Shown here: positions 46,742 to 55,893 of the stretch, piece by piece | Layout of the letters: every line of letters begins with the position of its first letter | Position numbering within the stretch: the first letter of the stretch is position 1 | Assembly: GCF_037969725.1 (NCBI RefSeq) | Contig: NZ_CP150203.1 | Coordinates: 4,852,001-4,916,000, forward strand | Direction: 5' to 3' | Length of the DNA: 64,000 bases | Origin: Paenibacillus sp. FSL W8-0426 | Lineage (GTDB): Bacteria; Bacillota; Bacilli; Paenibacillales; Paenibacillaceae | Program-made: the position numbers and the translations under genes | The notes under the pieces: model-generated | The model's database searches: none | What the model was told of the DNA's origin: nothing | The model's input: only the letters and a program-made list of their open reading frames with translations

Positions 46742-46985
46742 AGCCAAAAAAACTCCCGCCCTACGCCTGATGTACAGACGTAGGGACGAGAGTTATTCCC
46801 GCGGTTCCACCCTACTTGGCCTGCGTAACGAAGGTTAAGCAAAGCCCACTTTTTCCGTGTCCATTCATGCTCCCGAGTGCCGTTTCGCAAACCGACTCAG
46901 CCAGGCTCTCACCATCCCCGGCTCGCTCAATGATTCGTCCTGAATGCTACTCTCTCGTTCTACGCATGACTCTAAAAAAGAGAAA
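46742..46985 (-). promoter_or_regulatory. T-box riboswitch of glyQS
   Basis: Leader that reads uncharged tRNA-Gly. On the minus strand the T-box sequence GGTGGAACCGCG (46799-46810) is followed by the terminator stem CTCTCGTCCCTACGT/GCGTAGGGCGGGAGT (46752-46791) and seven T. Upstream is the large stem I with a GGTGAGAGC bulge region. A GGC (Gly) triplet followed by A occurs at 46879-46881 and is a plausible specifier; I did not fold the RNA. Confidence 0.93.
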
Positions 46986-46993
46986 TTACATTG

Positions 46994-47022
46994 ATAATAT
47001 ATAATTCCTATTAAAAAGTCAA
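46994..47022 (-). promoter_or_regulatory. Promoter of the glyQS operon
   Basis: TTGACT (47017-47022), exact 17-base spacer, TATTAT (46994-46999) on the minus strand, directly upstream of the T-box leader. It lies 30 bases beyond the end of recO. Confidence 0.82.
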
Positions 47023-47051
47023 GAACATATTTTTTTTCAAAAACGAGCAGT

Positions 47052-47804
47052 TCAAATCCCGTACTTTTCCATCTGGTCCAGGAAAGAACGGGATTTTAAA
47101 TGAAGCCCTAACTGGTGATCCATGAAGGCTCGCATGATTCGTTTAAGTTCGGCCCGGGTGTCTTCGCTGACCGATATGCTGCCCAATCGTTGCAGATCCA
47201 GCTGAGCAAACAAACGAAGCAGCTTAAGCGCCTTCGGGCCCACACTCATCGCCGGCGGATCAAAATGCTTGCAGGCCCTGCAAAGCACTCCGCCCAGTCT
47301 TGGACTGACGAACAGCTGCTCCTCCGGACGCTCGCGTCCGCAGGAAATGCATTCGTCCAGAGCCGGGCCGTATCCTGCGGCCTGCAATATTTTCATCTCA
47401 TACAGACCGGTGATGACCACCGGGTCTTTGTCTTCCTTCAATGCCTGAAGGCACGCCTTTAGTTGTTTGAACCAAAATGCACCTGTTTCCTCTTCCTGCA
47501 GCACCCGGTCCAAAAGCTCGCAAGCATAGGCAGCATAAGCAGCCTTGACCAGGTCTTCCCTCAGCTCATGGTTGCTTTCAATGATCTCGCCTGCGTTCAG
47601 CGTTCCCAGACCTTTGTTGCGGAAGTATACATATTGGCCGTACGTAAAAGGCTGTACCAGCGCAGCATGTCTACTCTTGGGCTTTTTGGCGCCCTTGACA
47701 AGCACCCCTACTTTTGTTCCGCTTTCGGTGCAAAGCGTAACAATTTTATTTCCCTCGCCGTAATCCATGCTGCGGATGACAATCCCTTCCACCCTGTATA
47801 GCAT
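47052..47804 (-). CDS. recO: DNA repair protein RecO
   Basis: Recombination mediator that helps load RecA at gaps. The OB-fold N-terminus begins MLYRVEGIVIRSMDYGEGNKIVTLCT, and a C-terminal zinc site has CISCGRERP...GVLCRACK (four cysteines). 250 residues, normal. It follows yqzL and era, the usual Bacillales order, and precedes the glyQS promoter without a clear terminator. Confidence 0.95.
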   Translation of the reverse strand: MLYRVEGIVIRSMDYGEGNKIVTLCTESGTKVGVLVKGAKKPKSRHAALVQPFTYGQYVYFRNKGLGTLNAGEIIESNHELREDLVKAAYAAYACELLDRVLQEEETGAFWFKQLKACLQALKEDKDPVVITGLYEMKILQAAGYGPALDECISCGRERPEEQLFVSPRLGGVLCRACKHFDPPAMSVGPKALKLLRLFAQLDLQRLGSISVSEDTRAELKRIMRAFMDHQLGLHLKSRSFLDQMEKYGI

Positions 47805-47837
47805 GCCTCGTCACCTAACCATTCCCGAAGATGCCAA

Positions 47838-47978
47838 TCAACTCTCGGCTTCTTCATCTTCGATTCCTTCCCCTGAAGCTTCCGACTCCGGTTCCAATGC
47901 ATTACACGCCTCGGTATATAGCAAATAAGATTCTACATCCCCCGTCATCGTAAACACCTTCCACGAAAAATCTCGCAC
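47838..47978 (-). CDS. yqzL: YqzL family small protein
   Basis: A protein of 46 residues, function unknown, too short to be found easily. It starts at the GTG at 47978, giving MRDFSWKVFTMTGDVESYLLYTE, the family sequence, followed by an acidic tail (SEASGEGIEDEEAES). AGAGGATG lies about 8-10 bases upstream. In B. subtilis yqzL lies between era and recO, as here. A longer in-frame reading from 48041 adds residues unlike the family. Confidence 0.88.
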   Translation of the reverse strand: MRDFSWKVFTMTGDVESYLLYTEACNALEPESEASGEGIEDEEAES

Positions 47979-48079
47979 TCGGAATTCATCCTCTCTTCGG
48001 AAATGACGTCTGCTTCTACCCGATAGGATGGAGTTTTCCAAGGGAAACTATGTGTTGCAATTAATGGATACTCGCCGGG

Positions 48080-48982
48080 TCAGGCATCACGATGGAAGCC
48101 CAGGTCGCGCAACACACGTTCCTGATTTCTCCAGTCTTTCTTGACTTTAACCCACAGATCCATATAAATTCTTGAGCCAAGCAAATTCTGTATATCCGTT
48201 CGGGCGCGCTTGCCTACTTCTTTAAGCATGGCGCCCTGTTTGCCGATGATGATGCCCTTCTGGGAATCCCGCTCCACAAAGATAACCGCCGAAATATACA
48301 CCACGCCGTTATCCTGCACCTTCATATCCTCGATGGTTACGGCGATGGAATGCGGTACCTCTTCACGCGTCATTTGCAAAATTTTCTCCCGGATCAGCTC
48401 AGCGCACACAAATTGCTCGGGGTGGTCCGTGACCTGGTCTTCGGGATAATACTGCGGGCCTTCCGGCAGGTATTTGCCGATCTGCTCGAGCAAAGTCGAA
48501 ACATTGTTGCCATGCATCGCCGATACGGGAACGATCTCCGCAAAATCATGCAGTTTGCGATATTCCTCAATCAGCGGAAGCAAGGCTTCCGGCTCTACTT
48601 TGTCGATTTTGTTCATGACCAAAATCACCGGAGTCCGCACGTTTTTGAGCTGCTCGGCAATATAACGGTCTCCGCCGCCCATACCTTCCGAAGCGTCGAT
48701 CAGGAACAGCGCCGCCTCGACTTCGCCAAGCGTGTTCAAGGCCGTTTGGTTCATGAAATCGCCCAACTTGGATTGGCGTTTATGGATTCCCGGGGTATCC
48801 AAAAAAACGATTTGCTGTTCGGCAGAGGTGTATACGCCATGAATCTTGTTGCGCGTCGTCTGAGGCTTATCCGACATAATCGCGATTTTTTGCCCGATAA
48901 TTTTGTTCATCAGCGTGGATTTGCCCACGTTCGGACGGCCGACGATGGCAACAAAACCCGATTTGAATGCTTGTTTTTTCAT
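48080..48982 (-). CDS. era: GTPase Era
   Basis: Ribosome assembly GTPase that binds the 3' end of 16S rRNA. G1 GRPNVGKST (about 16-24), G3 DTPGI, G4 NKID, and a C-terminal KH domain (about 210-295, with [25 protein letters not shown]) are present. 300 residues. Between cdd and yqzL/recO as in other Bacillales. Confidence 0.97.
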   Translation of the reverse strand: MKKQAFKSGFVAIVGRPNVGKSTLMNKIIGQKIAIMSDKPQTTRNKIHGVYTSAEQQIVFLDTPGIHKRQSKLGDFMNQTALNTLGEVEAALFLIDASEGMGGGDRYIAEQLKNVRTPVILVMNKIDKVEPEALLPLIEEYRKLHDFAEIVPVSAMHGNNVSTLLEQIGKYLPEGPQYYPEDQVTDHPEQFVCAELIREKILQMTREEVPHSIAVTIEDMKVQDNGVVYISAVIFVERDSQKGIIIGKQGAMLKEVGKRARTDIQNLLGSRIYMDLWVKVKKDWRNQERVLRDLGFHRDA

Positions 48983-49026
48983 ATGTTCCTCCTCAGGCGC
49001 CTAGGCCTGGAATGTGTATTTTTGCA

Positions 49027-49443
49027 TTACTGTTTGGTCGATTTTTCGAGATCAGCCGGTCCAAACGCCCATGGCAGCAATTCGGCCACGGTTGTTTCCT
49101 GAAGATCTCCTTTCAGATTGCCCAAAAAAACGGGCATGTCCGGCTCGCAAAGCTCGAACAATACCTGACGGCATACCCCGCAAGGCGCGATGGGACCTTC
49201 CGTATCGCCCACAACCGCAATCGCTTTGAAGCTGCGCGGCTTCTGCCCGCCCGCAATGGCGCTGAACAACGCGGTACGTTCAGCGCAGTTGCTCGGCGTA
49301 TAAGCCGCATTCTCGATATTGCACCCATGATGAACGTTGCCCTCATGGTCCAACAATGCCGCACCAACCCCGAAATGGGAATAAGGAGTGTACGCTTTCG
49401 TACGTGCCTTGATCGCTTCCTGCATCAATCCCTGTTTATCCAT
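49027..49443 (-). CDS. cdd: Cytidine deaminase
   Basis: Zinc enzyme that deaminates cytidine and deoxycytidine in pyrimidine salvage. The zinc site is CAERTALFSA (catalytic Glu after Cys) and PCGVCRQVL. The start is MDKQGLMQEAIKARTKAYTPYSHFGVGAALL, the family form. 138 residues, so a homotetrameric type. Between dgkA and era. Confidence 0.96.
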   Translation of the reverse strand: MDKQGLMQEAIKARTKAYTPYSHFGVGAALLDHEGNVHHGCNIENAAYTPSNCAERTALFSAIAGGQKPRSFKAIAVVGDTEGPIAPCGVCRQVLFELCEPDMPVFLGNLKGDLQETTVAELLPWAFGPADLEKSTKQ

Positions 49444-49465
49444 CTCTAATCACTCCCTTTATTCC

Positions 49466-49837
49466 TCATGACAACCCCAGCCATCGCAGGACCGGCTTCG
49501 CAAAAACGATGCATCCCACGATGACGGCGAACACCGCAGCCAGCAAAACCGCACCGGCCGCGGTGTCTTTTGCCGCTTTGGCCAGCGGATGAATGTTAGG
49601 CTCAGCCAGATCCACCGCAGCCTCCACGGCCGTGTTCATCAACTCGGTGACCAGCACCAGAAAAATGGCGGTAAGCACAAACAGCCATTCCATTTTGGAA
49701 ATGCCGAAAAAAACTCCGGCTGCACACATAAGGAAGGCTGCTCCTGTATGTACCCGAACATTGCGTTGGGTCCGCAGCCCGTATACGACTCCCTCCGCCG
49801 CATTGCGGAATACCAACCCCCAGGAGCGCCTTTTCAT
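49466..49837 (-). CDS. dgkA: Diacylglycerol/undecaprenol kinase (DgkA family)
   Basis: Small integral membrane kinase; in Gram-positive bacteria it phosphorylates undecaprenol. The conserved FFGISKMEWLFVLTAIFLVLVTELMNTAVEAAVD block contains the catalytic Glu and Asn residues, and three helices are visible (about 28-48, 52-72 and 95-118). 123 residues. Its start codon overlaps the ybeY stop by one base (TAATG), so they are coupled. Confidence 0.94.
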   Translation of the reverse strand: MKRRSWGLVFRNAAEGVVYGLRTQRNVRVHTGAAFLMCAAGVFFGISKMEWLFVLTAIFLVLVTELMNTAVEAAVDLAEPNIHPLAKAAKDTAAGAVLLAAVFAVIVGCIVFAKPVLRWLGLS

Positions 49838-50334
49838 TATCGTGTCAGCCCGGCACGTGCCAGAACCGCTTCCTGTTTGCCCATCATTTCGGCTTCGCTT
49901 GCTTCATCCTGATGGTCATACCCCAGAAGATGCAGGAAACCGTGCACAAACAAAAAGCCCAGCTCACGCTCAAACGAGTGTCCATATTCTTCGCTTTGCG
50001 CAATCGTGCGCGGAACGGAAATAATGATATCGCCGAGCACCTCGGGCATTTCCTCCAGCTCTTCATCCTCATCCAGCTCATAGATGATATCGAGCTCTTC
50101 GTCAACGGATTCATTCATCGCAAAGGACAGTACGTCCGTCGGACGGTCAATGCCGCGATAGTCGCGATTCAATTCATGAATTTGCGCATCGTCAACAAAA
50201 GTCAGGGCTACCTCGCCCTCCTCGATGCCTTCGGCTTCTCCGGCAAGCACGAGCAATCGCTCCAGCATTGCAATCATGGATTCCGAAATTTCTTTATCCT
50301 CTTGTTCATTATTCCATGCCAGGTTAAGGCTCAT
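49837..50334 (-). CDS. ybeY: Endoribonuclease YbeY
   Basis: Zinc-dependent rRNA maturation and quality-control factor. The metal-binding motif HGFLHLLGYDH is near the C-terminus and RDYRGIDRPTDVLSFAM in the middle. An insertion of acidic residues (ELDIIYELDEDEELEEMP) lies between them and is longer than in most homologues. 165 residues from the ATG at 50334 behind AGGAG; an upstream ATG at 50358 has no site. Between pgpH and dgkA. Confidence 0.95.
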   Translation of the reverse strand: MSLNLAWNNEQEDKEISESMIAMLERLLVLAGEAEGIEEGEVALTFVDDAQIHELNRDYRGIDRPTDVLSFAMNESVDEELDIIYELDEDEELEEMPEVLGDIIISVPRTIAQSEEYGHSFERELGFLFVHGFLHLLGYDHQDEASEAEMMGKQEAVLARAGLTR

Positions 50335-50370
50335 TCTTTCTAGCTCCTGTCTGCTCATAATAAAATCGGT

Positions 50371-52623
50371 TCAACCTGCTTCCGGTGAAACCGGCTTCGA
50401 TTTTTTGATTTCCTCCGGATATTCGATCCGGGAATGGAAAATGCCCATCACCGTTTCCTGCAGCGTTTTGGCTATGATGTCCAGCTCGCGCATCGTCAAG
50501 TCGCATTCGTTGAACTGATGATCGTCAAGCCGTCCCTTGATGATTTTTCCGATCATGGACTCCACCTGTTCGACCGTCGGTTTACGCAGGGAGCGAACTG
50601 CGGCCTCCACACTGTCGGCAATGCCGACAATCGCGGATTCCTTCGATTGCGCCTTCGGTCCCGGGTAACGGAAATCCTCCTCCGTAAAGTCCGGTTCCAC
50701 GCCGGCTTCCTCTGCCTGGCGCAAGGCCTTGTGGTAGAAAAAGTGAAGGAATGTCGTCCCGTGATGCTGTTCCGCGATATCCCGGATCGGCTTCGGCAGC
50801 TTATAGTCCTTCTGCATCTCCACCCCATCCCTGGCATGTGCGACGATGATCGACTTGCTCAGCTTCGGATCGATGGAATCATGGGGGTTTTCCATATTGT
50901 TCTGGTTTTCGATAAAATAAATCGGACGCTTCGTTTTGCCTATGTCATGATAATACGAACCGACGCGACATAGCAATCCATTGGCGCCGATGGCTTCAGC
51001 CGCAGCCTCCGAAAGATTCCCGACCATGACGCTGTGATGGTATGTTCCGGGCGTTTCGGTCAGCAGCTTGCGCAGCAGCGGATGATTCGGATTGGACAGT
51101 TCCACCAGTTTCAGCGCGGACAAAATGCCAAAAGAGGTTTCGAAAAACGGCATTAGCCCCATGACTAGAATCGCAGTCAGCACACCGCCGGCAAACGCAA
51201 ACCCGATGCCGTATAACGTTGTCGTCCGGCTCCATTCTCCCGAATCCATCAAAGCCACGGTAAAGACCGCAAGCGAACCGAACAGGCAGACCATGATCGC
51301 CCCTTTGATGATCGTGGAGCGCTGGCTGGCGCGGTGCGTGGCAAAAATGGCCACAAAGGATACCAGTACGGCAAAAAATCCGAATTCGAAATCGAACAGC
51401 TGACCCTGATGCGTATTCAGGATGATGCTGGACAAAATGCCGATAATGATCGAACAAACAAATGCAAGCGACGTATCCAGCAAAAGCGCAATCATCATCG
51501 CGCCGATCGCCACTGGTGCCAAATATCCGACGTAGGATTGCTCATTGGTCTGAATGATCGCCGTCACATGCATAACCACGATCGTAATAATAAATATTAA
51601 AACAAGCATCAACAATTGGGCATTATTGTACTTGAAATGTGTTCCGCTGCACTGCTGAATGTACATCAGCACCGCTGCCGATAACAGGCAGGACAACATG
51701 AACAGCCCCAGCTGCGGCCAGTAGTTCACTTCGTTCTTCAACAGATCATTTTCGTCCAGCAGCGAGTACAGCTCCGGCGTAATCATCTCGCCTTTGGAAA
51801 CAAGCGTTTCCCCTTGCTTGATGAACACCGTTGGCGTATTTTCCCGTGCCTGCACTTTGGCTTCCTTGGTTCCTTCCTCGTCATAGAAACGGTTGGCCGT
51901 TAATACAAGCCGGGCAAGCTCCTGAACCACTTCGCGTTGCGTGCGTTTGCCAAGCGAACTGACGCTGACCATTTCAGCCACCTTTGCACGAGCAATGGTC
52001 GCATCGCTGATCTGGTCCGTCATCAGCCTGGAAACGATATCCCGGGCAACCGGCTTCATCTCCTGAATGTCATCCGAGGTCAGGCGGGAAATCTTGATGT
52101 AGGTTTCCTCCGGAATACGGTAACTTTGCTCCTGCACCACATTTCGCACTTCCTCAAGCAGTGTTTCCGAGTATGTACCCGCTTTTCGGTTGTTGTTGAT
52201 GAAATTGGAAACAAAATCTTTTTGCCGCTGCGGAATTTCGTCCCGATAAATATCGATTTTGTCCTGGCTGGAAATCTGATCATCCTGGTTCAAACGGTCA
52301 ATCCGGTCAAGCAGCGTTGTCATCAAATTTTCATTACGCATTTGCACAATCTGATATATCGGTTGAACCCGCTCAGCCGCTTCTTCCTGGGCTTTCAGCG
52401 TAGCCTTGTTATTCGGAATTTGCATCGGAGCAGCGATATTCACCTCGCTCCGCGTGCCCTCCTGAATATCGTAACGCTCGGGAAGCACCCGCGACGCAAG
52501 ACTGACATAAAAGACCAGCACCAGAAACAAAAACAGAAGATAGCGTGCCCACACGCTATACTTCCATCCTGTTGTTCTATTCTTTTGAAAAGATTTGCCT
52601 TTTGACGTTTCCTTCGAAGTCAC
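50371..52623 (-). CDS. pgpH: c-di-AMP phosphodiesterase PgpH (7TMR-HD)
   Basis: Membrane HD-domain enzyme that hydrolyses cyclic-di-AMP. A membrane helix (about 20-40), an extracytoplasmic 7TMR-HDED region, seven helices (about 310-500) and a C-terminal HD domain are visible; the HD metal motif reads YHHSVMVGNLSEAAAEAIG and YYHDIGKTKRP, with AHARDGVEMQ later. 750 residues from the GTG at 52623 behind AAGGGA; starting at 52722 would overlap phoH. Follows phoH, precedes ybeY. Confidence 0.95.
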   Translation of the reverse strand: MTSKETSKGKSFQKNRTTGWKYSVWARYLLFLFLVLVFYVSLASRVLPERYDIQEGTRSEVNIAAPMQIPNNKATLKAQEEAAERVQPIYQIVQMRNENLMTTLLDRIDRLNQDDQISSQDKIDIYRDEIPQRQKDFVSNFINNNRKAGTYSETLLEEVRNVVQEQSYRIPEETYIKISRLTSDDIQEMKPVARDIVSRLMTDQISDATIARAKVAEMVSVSSLGKRTQREVVQELARLVLTANRFYDEEGTKEAKVQARENTPTVFIKQGETLVSKGEMITPELYSLLDENDLLKNEVNYWPQLGLFMLSCLLSAAVLMYIQQCSGTHFKYNNAQLLMLVLIFIITIVVMHVTAIIQTNEQSYVGYLAPVAIGAMMIALLLDTSLAFVCSIIIGILSSIILNTHQGQLFDFEFGFFAVLVSFVAIFATHRASQRSTIIKGAIMVCLFGSLAVFTVALMDSGEWSRTTTLYGIGFAFAGGVLTAILVMGLMPFFETSFGILSALKLVELSNPNHPLLRKLLTETPGTYHHSVMVGNLSEAAAEAIGANGLLCRVGSYYHDIGKTKRPIYFIENQNNMENPHDSIDPKLSKSIIVAHARDGVEMQKDYKLPKPIRDIAEQHHGTTFLHFFYHKALRQAEEAGVEPDFTEEDFRYPGPKAQSKESAIVGIADSVEAAVRSLRKPTVEQVESMIGKIIKGRLDDHQFNECDLTMRELDIIAKTLQETVMGIFHSRIEYPEEIKKSKPVSPEAG

Positions 52624-52639
52624 GATAGACAATCCCTTT

Positions 52640-53611
52640 CTACACTTGATTTTCCGCGGCTTCGTTGTATGCGACGATGATTTTCTGCACAAGGGAGTGA
52701 CGTACGACATCCTGTTCGGCAAAATAAACGAACCCGATCTCCTCTACATCGCCGAGGATCGTTTTGGCATCCACGAGCCCGGATTTTTTGCCCCGCGGCA
52801 GATCAATTTGCGTAACATCCCCGGTAATGACCATTTTTGAACCAAAACCGAGACGCGTCAAAAACATTTTCATCTGCTCGGGCGTGGTGTTCTGCGCTTC
52901 ATCCAAAATGATAAATGAATCGTCCAGCGTCCGGCCGCGCATGTAGGCGAGCGGGGCGATTTCGATCAGCCCGCGTTCCAGCGCTTTGGCAACCTGTTCC
53001 TGGCCCATCACGTCATACAGCGCATCATAGAGAGGACGCAAGTACGGATCGACCTTTTCCTGAAGATCGCCTGGCAGGAAGCCGAGACTTTCGCCCGCTT
53101 CAACCGCAGGACGCGTAAGCACGATTCGTTTGACGCTGCCTTCCTTGAGAGCCGCAACCGCCAACACGACGGCCAAATACGTCTTGCCCGTTCCAGCAGG
53201 CCCGATGCCGAATACGACATCGCGTTTCTTGATTGTGGTTACATAGTGCTTTTGCCCGATGGTTTTGACTCGGATCGGCTTTCCGCGGTATGTCGTTGTA
53301 ATCTCGCCTTTAAACAGATCCAGAAGCTGGTCGGCGCGCAAATCTTTCGCCAGCTCGATGGCATACAGGACATCCCTTTCGGTCAACGCATATCCGTTGC
53401 GGACCAATTGCAACAGCACGTCAAATAATTGTTCTAGTGATTCCACGTTCCGGATACCGCCATGAATCACGATTTCCGCTTCGCGGGATGCAATCTGGGC
53501 CGGAATTTCATTCTCAATCAGTTTCAGAAAAATATCCTGGGGGCCAAAAAGAGCCTGGCCCTCTCCCGCGCTCTGCAGGGAGATTCGTATGCTGCGTGTT
53601 TGCTCTGACAA
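52640..53611 (-). CDS. phoH: PhoH-like ATPase (PhoH/PhoL)
   Basis: P-loop ATPase linked to RNA metabolism and found beside ybeY in many bacteria. Walker A GPAGTGKT (about 136-143) and Walker B FIILDEAQN; the region before Walker A includes a KH-like N-terminal segment (GGIRNVESLEQLFDVLLQL). 323 residues, no PIN domain, unlike the longer gene at 17884. The start codon is TTG at 53611 with AGGCTAT just before; six bases from the yqfD stop. Confidence 0.94.
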   Translation of the reverse strand: MSEQTRSIRISLQSAGEGQALFGPQDIFLKLIENEIPAQIASREAEIVIHGGIRNVESLEQLFDVLLQLVRNGYALTERDVLYAIELAKDLRADQLLDLFKGEITTTYRGKPIRVKTIGQKHYVTTIKKRDVVFGIGPAGTGKTYLAVVLAVAALKEGSVKRIVLTRPAVEAGESLGFLPGDLQEKVDPYLRPLYDALYDVMGQEQVAKALERGLIEIAPLAYMRGRTLDDSFIILDEAQNTTPEQMKMFLTRLGFGSKMVITGDVTQIDLPRGKKSGLVDAKTILGDVEEIGFVYFAEQDVVRHSLVQKIIVAYNEAAENQV

Positions 53612-53617
53612 ATAGCC

Positions 53618-54811
53618 TCATTCTCCTTGACTAGGGACTAACGGAAGTTCTTCCGCAATGCTTTCTTCCACTTCAAATAGTACTTTCATATAAACTTTAC
53701 CATTCTCTTCACGCTCATGCAAAATTTTTTCACTCAAAATTTTCGTGCCTTTGCCATTTTTCGCGATAATGTCGTTTCTGGCCCCTTCCAGTCCTTTTGC
53801 CCTGGCCCATTCTTCCGTATGCTGCTCCTGTCGATCCTGCGTCTCCAAGTCGGTTTCGGTCAACCACCCGAACGGAAGGGTCAGAGAACGCCAGGTGAGC
53901 GGTTTATGGTCGCTCTTTGTGTCATACGAACGAAACGGGGTGTCCCCATACCCCCACAGCTGCACGGCCCAATTGCCCAGCACGACGTAAAAACGTTCCT
54001 TGCTCTCCCCGGTCATCGTGTGATGCTTTTGCACAAGAGGCACCTCGATTTCGTACTCGCGCCATACAAGGCCCTTGACCTCTCCTTTTGCGACAACAGT
54101 CCGTGTATTTTCTTCATCGCCCAATATGCCCGAAATCAGAACCTGTCCCTTTTTTACGCGCATGTCTTTCTGAACGACGGGTCGCCCTTGTTCAGCGTAT
54201 ATGTTCGTAATTACGGCGTCCGTTTTGCTGACCAGATGCCGAGGATTCAACAAAGGTTCCGGCTTGGGCTGAGCGGATTCCACGATCTGGATCGTAACGG
54301 TCGTTCCTTCCTTGCTGACACCAACCCAAGTCACGTCAGGCAATGCAAGCGCCAGCTGTTTGGAGAGCTTGTCCTGGCTCTGTAACCGGAACCCCCATTG
54401 AAAAGGATACAGCCCTTCTTTTTTGGCTGCAGCAAGCACAACGTCGGAAGGTATTTTGACATTTCCCTTTACTTCCACGCTCCAGACCATGGAAGACAAC
54501 GCAAACAGTGCCACGATGAATAACAACATTCCGCCGAGAAAAAACTTTCTCTTCCACAGTCTATCCAAAAAAAAGGGAAAACCGTTGCGCTTCGTTACCC
54601 GCATACGACAGCCTGTCCGTTTAAGCAAGGGACGCAACCTGAAAAAATGCGGCAGCAACACGTTCATTTCTGCCGTGTGTGCGTCCCGGGCGCGCAAGTC
54701 CCAAATCTCCACCCCTTGCTCCGTCAACAGGTTGATCAACGCTTCGATCTTCTCCCCAGTAACCGTAATGCGGACGTTTCCGCGCAGTTTGTACAGACTG
54801 GGCTGCTTCAT
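53618..54811 (-). CDS. yqfD: Sporulation protein YqfD
   Basis: Membrane protein needed for sporulation in B. subtilis and coupled to yqfC. It begins MKQPSLYKLRGNVRITVTGEKIEALINLLTEQGVEIWD, then has one hydrophobic segment (about 92-112) and a large extracytoplasmic domain, matching the YqfD family (spore protein with a barrel-like C-terminal region). 397 residues. It overlaps yqfC by 4 bases (ATGA). The role, perhaps in engulfment, is known only from B. subtilis. Confidence 0.9.
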   Translation of the reverse strand: MKQPSLYKLRGNVRITVTGEKIEALINLLTEQGVEIWDLRARDAHTAEMNVLLPHFFRLRPLLKRTGCRMRVTKRNGFPFFLDRLWKRKFFLGGMLLFIVALFALSSMVWSVEVKGNVKIPSDVVLAAAKKEGLYPFQWGFRLQSQDKLSKQLALALPDVTWVGVSKEGTTVTIQIVESAQPKPEPLLNPRHLVSKTDAVITNIYAEQGRPVVQKDMRVKKGQVLISGILGDEENTRTVVAKGEVKGLVWREYEIEVPLVQKHHTMTGESKERFYVVLGNWAVQLWGYGDTPFRSYDTKSDHKPLTWRSLTLPFGWLTETDLETQDRQEQHTEEWARAKGLEGARNDIIAKNGKGTKILSEKILHEREENGKVYMKVLFEVEESIAEELPLVPSQGE

Positions 54812-55101
54812 CCTTTTCCCTCCACTCCATTCATGTGAATATCCAAAATGATGCCTTCTACCGCCACTTCATCAGGCATAATATTGCGAATCATCAGATC
54901 TGTCCCCTTGATTTCCAGTTGACCTTGCGACAAGGCAAGCACGATTCGCTCAGGGGTAAACTGGATGACTCCACGATGATTTTCAATATACAATTGCTTG
55001 CTGCCGATCAGGGTTAACCGTGGCATATCATAAAGCACATCCTGCGGCAGATCCAGCACTTCGCTGGTCCATCTCCGCAGCTTGCGGCTGATCCGGGTCA
55101 T
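54808..55101 (-). CDS. yqfC: Sporulation protein YqfC
   Basis: Small protein of 96 residues made in the mother cell in B. subtilis. The core LTLIGSKQLYIENHRGVIQFTPERIVLALSQG and IKGTDLMIRNIMPDEVAVEG are family marks. I start at the ATG at 55101 (MTRISRKLRRW); a GTG-like upstream frame is possible but less suited. It stands behind a sigma-E-like promoter (55132-55160) and overlaps yqfD. Confidence 0.9.
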   Translation of the reverse strand: MTRISRKLRRWTSEVLDLPQDVLYDMPRLTLIGSKQLYIENHRGVIQFTPERIVLALSQGQLEIKGTDLMIRNIMPDEVAVEGIILDIHMNGVEGKG

Positions 55102-55131
55102 TCGAAGGTCTGCCCCCTTCCTATACATTTC

Positions 55132-55160
55132 AACTTATGCGATGAGGGAAACAAATATGA
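55132..55160 (-). promoter_or_regulatory. Putative sigma-E promoter of yqfC-yqfD
   Basis: On the minus strand TCATATT (55154-55160), 14-base spacer, CATAAGTT (55132-55139), close to the sigma-E consensus (about ATATT-N14-CATACAnT). It lies 30 bases before the yqfC start, right after a terminator. Confidence 0.65.
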
Positions 55161-55188
55161 GAACTATGCGCAAGGAGGGCCGAGCAAA

Positions 55189-55234
55189 ACAAAAAGAACC
55201 GTTTTCCGGCGAACAATCGCCAAAAAACGGTTCT
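55189..55234 (-). terminator. Terminator after the 55275 gene
   Basis: Stem AGAACCGTTTT/AAAACGGTTCT with inner GGCGA/TCGCC pairs, followed by TTTTTG on the minus strand. Confidence 0.85.
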
Positions 55235-55274
55235 TCATTTGTATTATTTCGTCATAAGATAGCCTACTTAAAAA

Positions 55275-55874
55275 CTAAAGCTTTCCGCGGGTCCCGAAGG
55301 GTTGCTTAGAGCGCGGCGGACCCAATACTTCCGCCCACAATACGCCACTGCGAATATCCTCCCGGCGCAGCACGGACCGCCCTGCTTCGGCGTCGGAGCC
55401 TTGCTCATCCGGAAGCGGGCTAACGGCAGCTGTATTCGCGGAGGAAATCCGATCCATCCGCTCTTGAATAAGACGCTGCTGACGTTCTACTTCCAGCATC
55501 TGCTCCTGCAGTGACGCTCCCTTACCCTCCGAAAGATGGCCTCCAAAATCATCGGCACGGTTATTGGTGGCAGCAGGCTGATCGTGCTGCTCTCCACGGT
55601 GGTCATCGTACCACTCATCCTCATATCGCTCATCTTCATCGCGTTCGTCCTCATCATTCGCGCCTCTCGATGAATGAGGTCCCGCAGCCTGCTGAGGAGA
55701 ATTCTGCCGATTCCAATCCGGTTCTCCCCCACCTCCAAAGGTGGGCATCCCGGTATGGGTACCTTTCTTTTTGGGGTCGCCAGCCTTGGCTGCTTTTCCG
55801 ATGAAGGAAAACAATGCAAAACCAATGACTGCTACAATGTACAAATTATCGAATACCCAATCCAATAGGCTCAC
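55275..55874 (-). CDS. Membrane-anchored acidic protein in the floA locus
   Basis: Unknown function. About 199 residues: one N-terminal helix (about 8-26), a Gly/Lys region, then a strongly acidic low-complexity stretch (GANDEDERDEDERYEDEW) and a short coiled coil (LQEQMLEVERQQRLIQERMDRI). The C-terminal part is polar. It occupies the place of yqfB in B. subtilis, 20 bases after floA, but is not visibly similar. I start at the GTG at 55874, 9 bases after AGGCGG; the GTG six bases earlier is also possible. Confidence 0.68.
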   Translation of the reverse strand: MSLLDWVFDNLYIVAVIGFALFSFIGKAAKAGDPKKKGTHTGMPTFGGGGEPDWNRQNSPQQAAGPHSSRGANDEDERDEDERYEDEWYDDHRGEQHDQPAATNNRADDFGGHLSEGKGASLQEQMLEVERQQRLIQERMDRISSANTAAVSPLPDEQGSDAEAGRSVLRREDIRSGVLWAEVLGPPRSKQPFGTRGKL

Positions 55875-55893
55875 ATGCACTCACCGCCTATCC

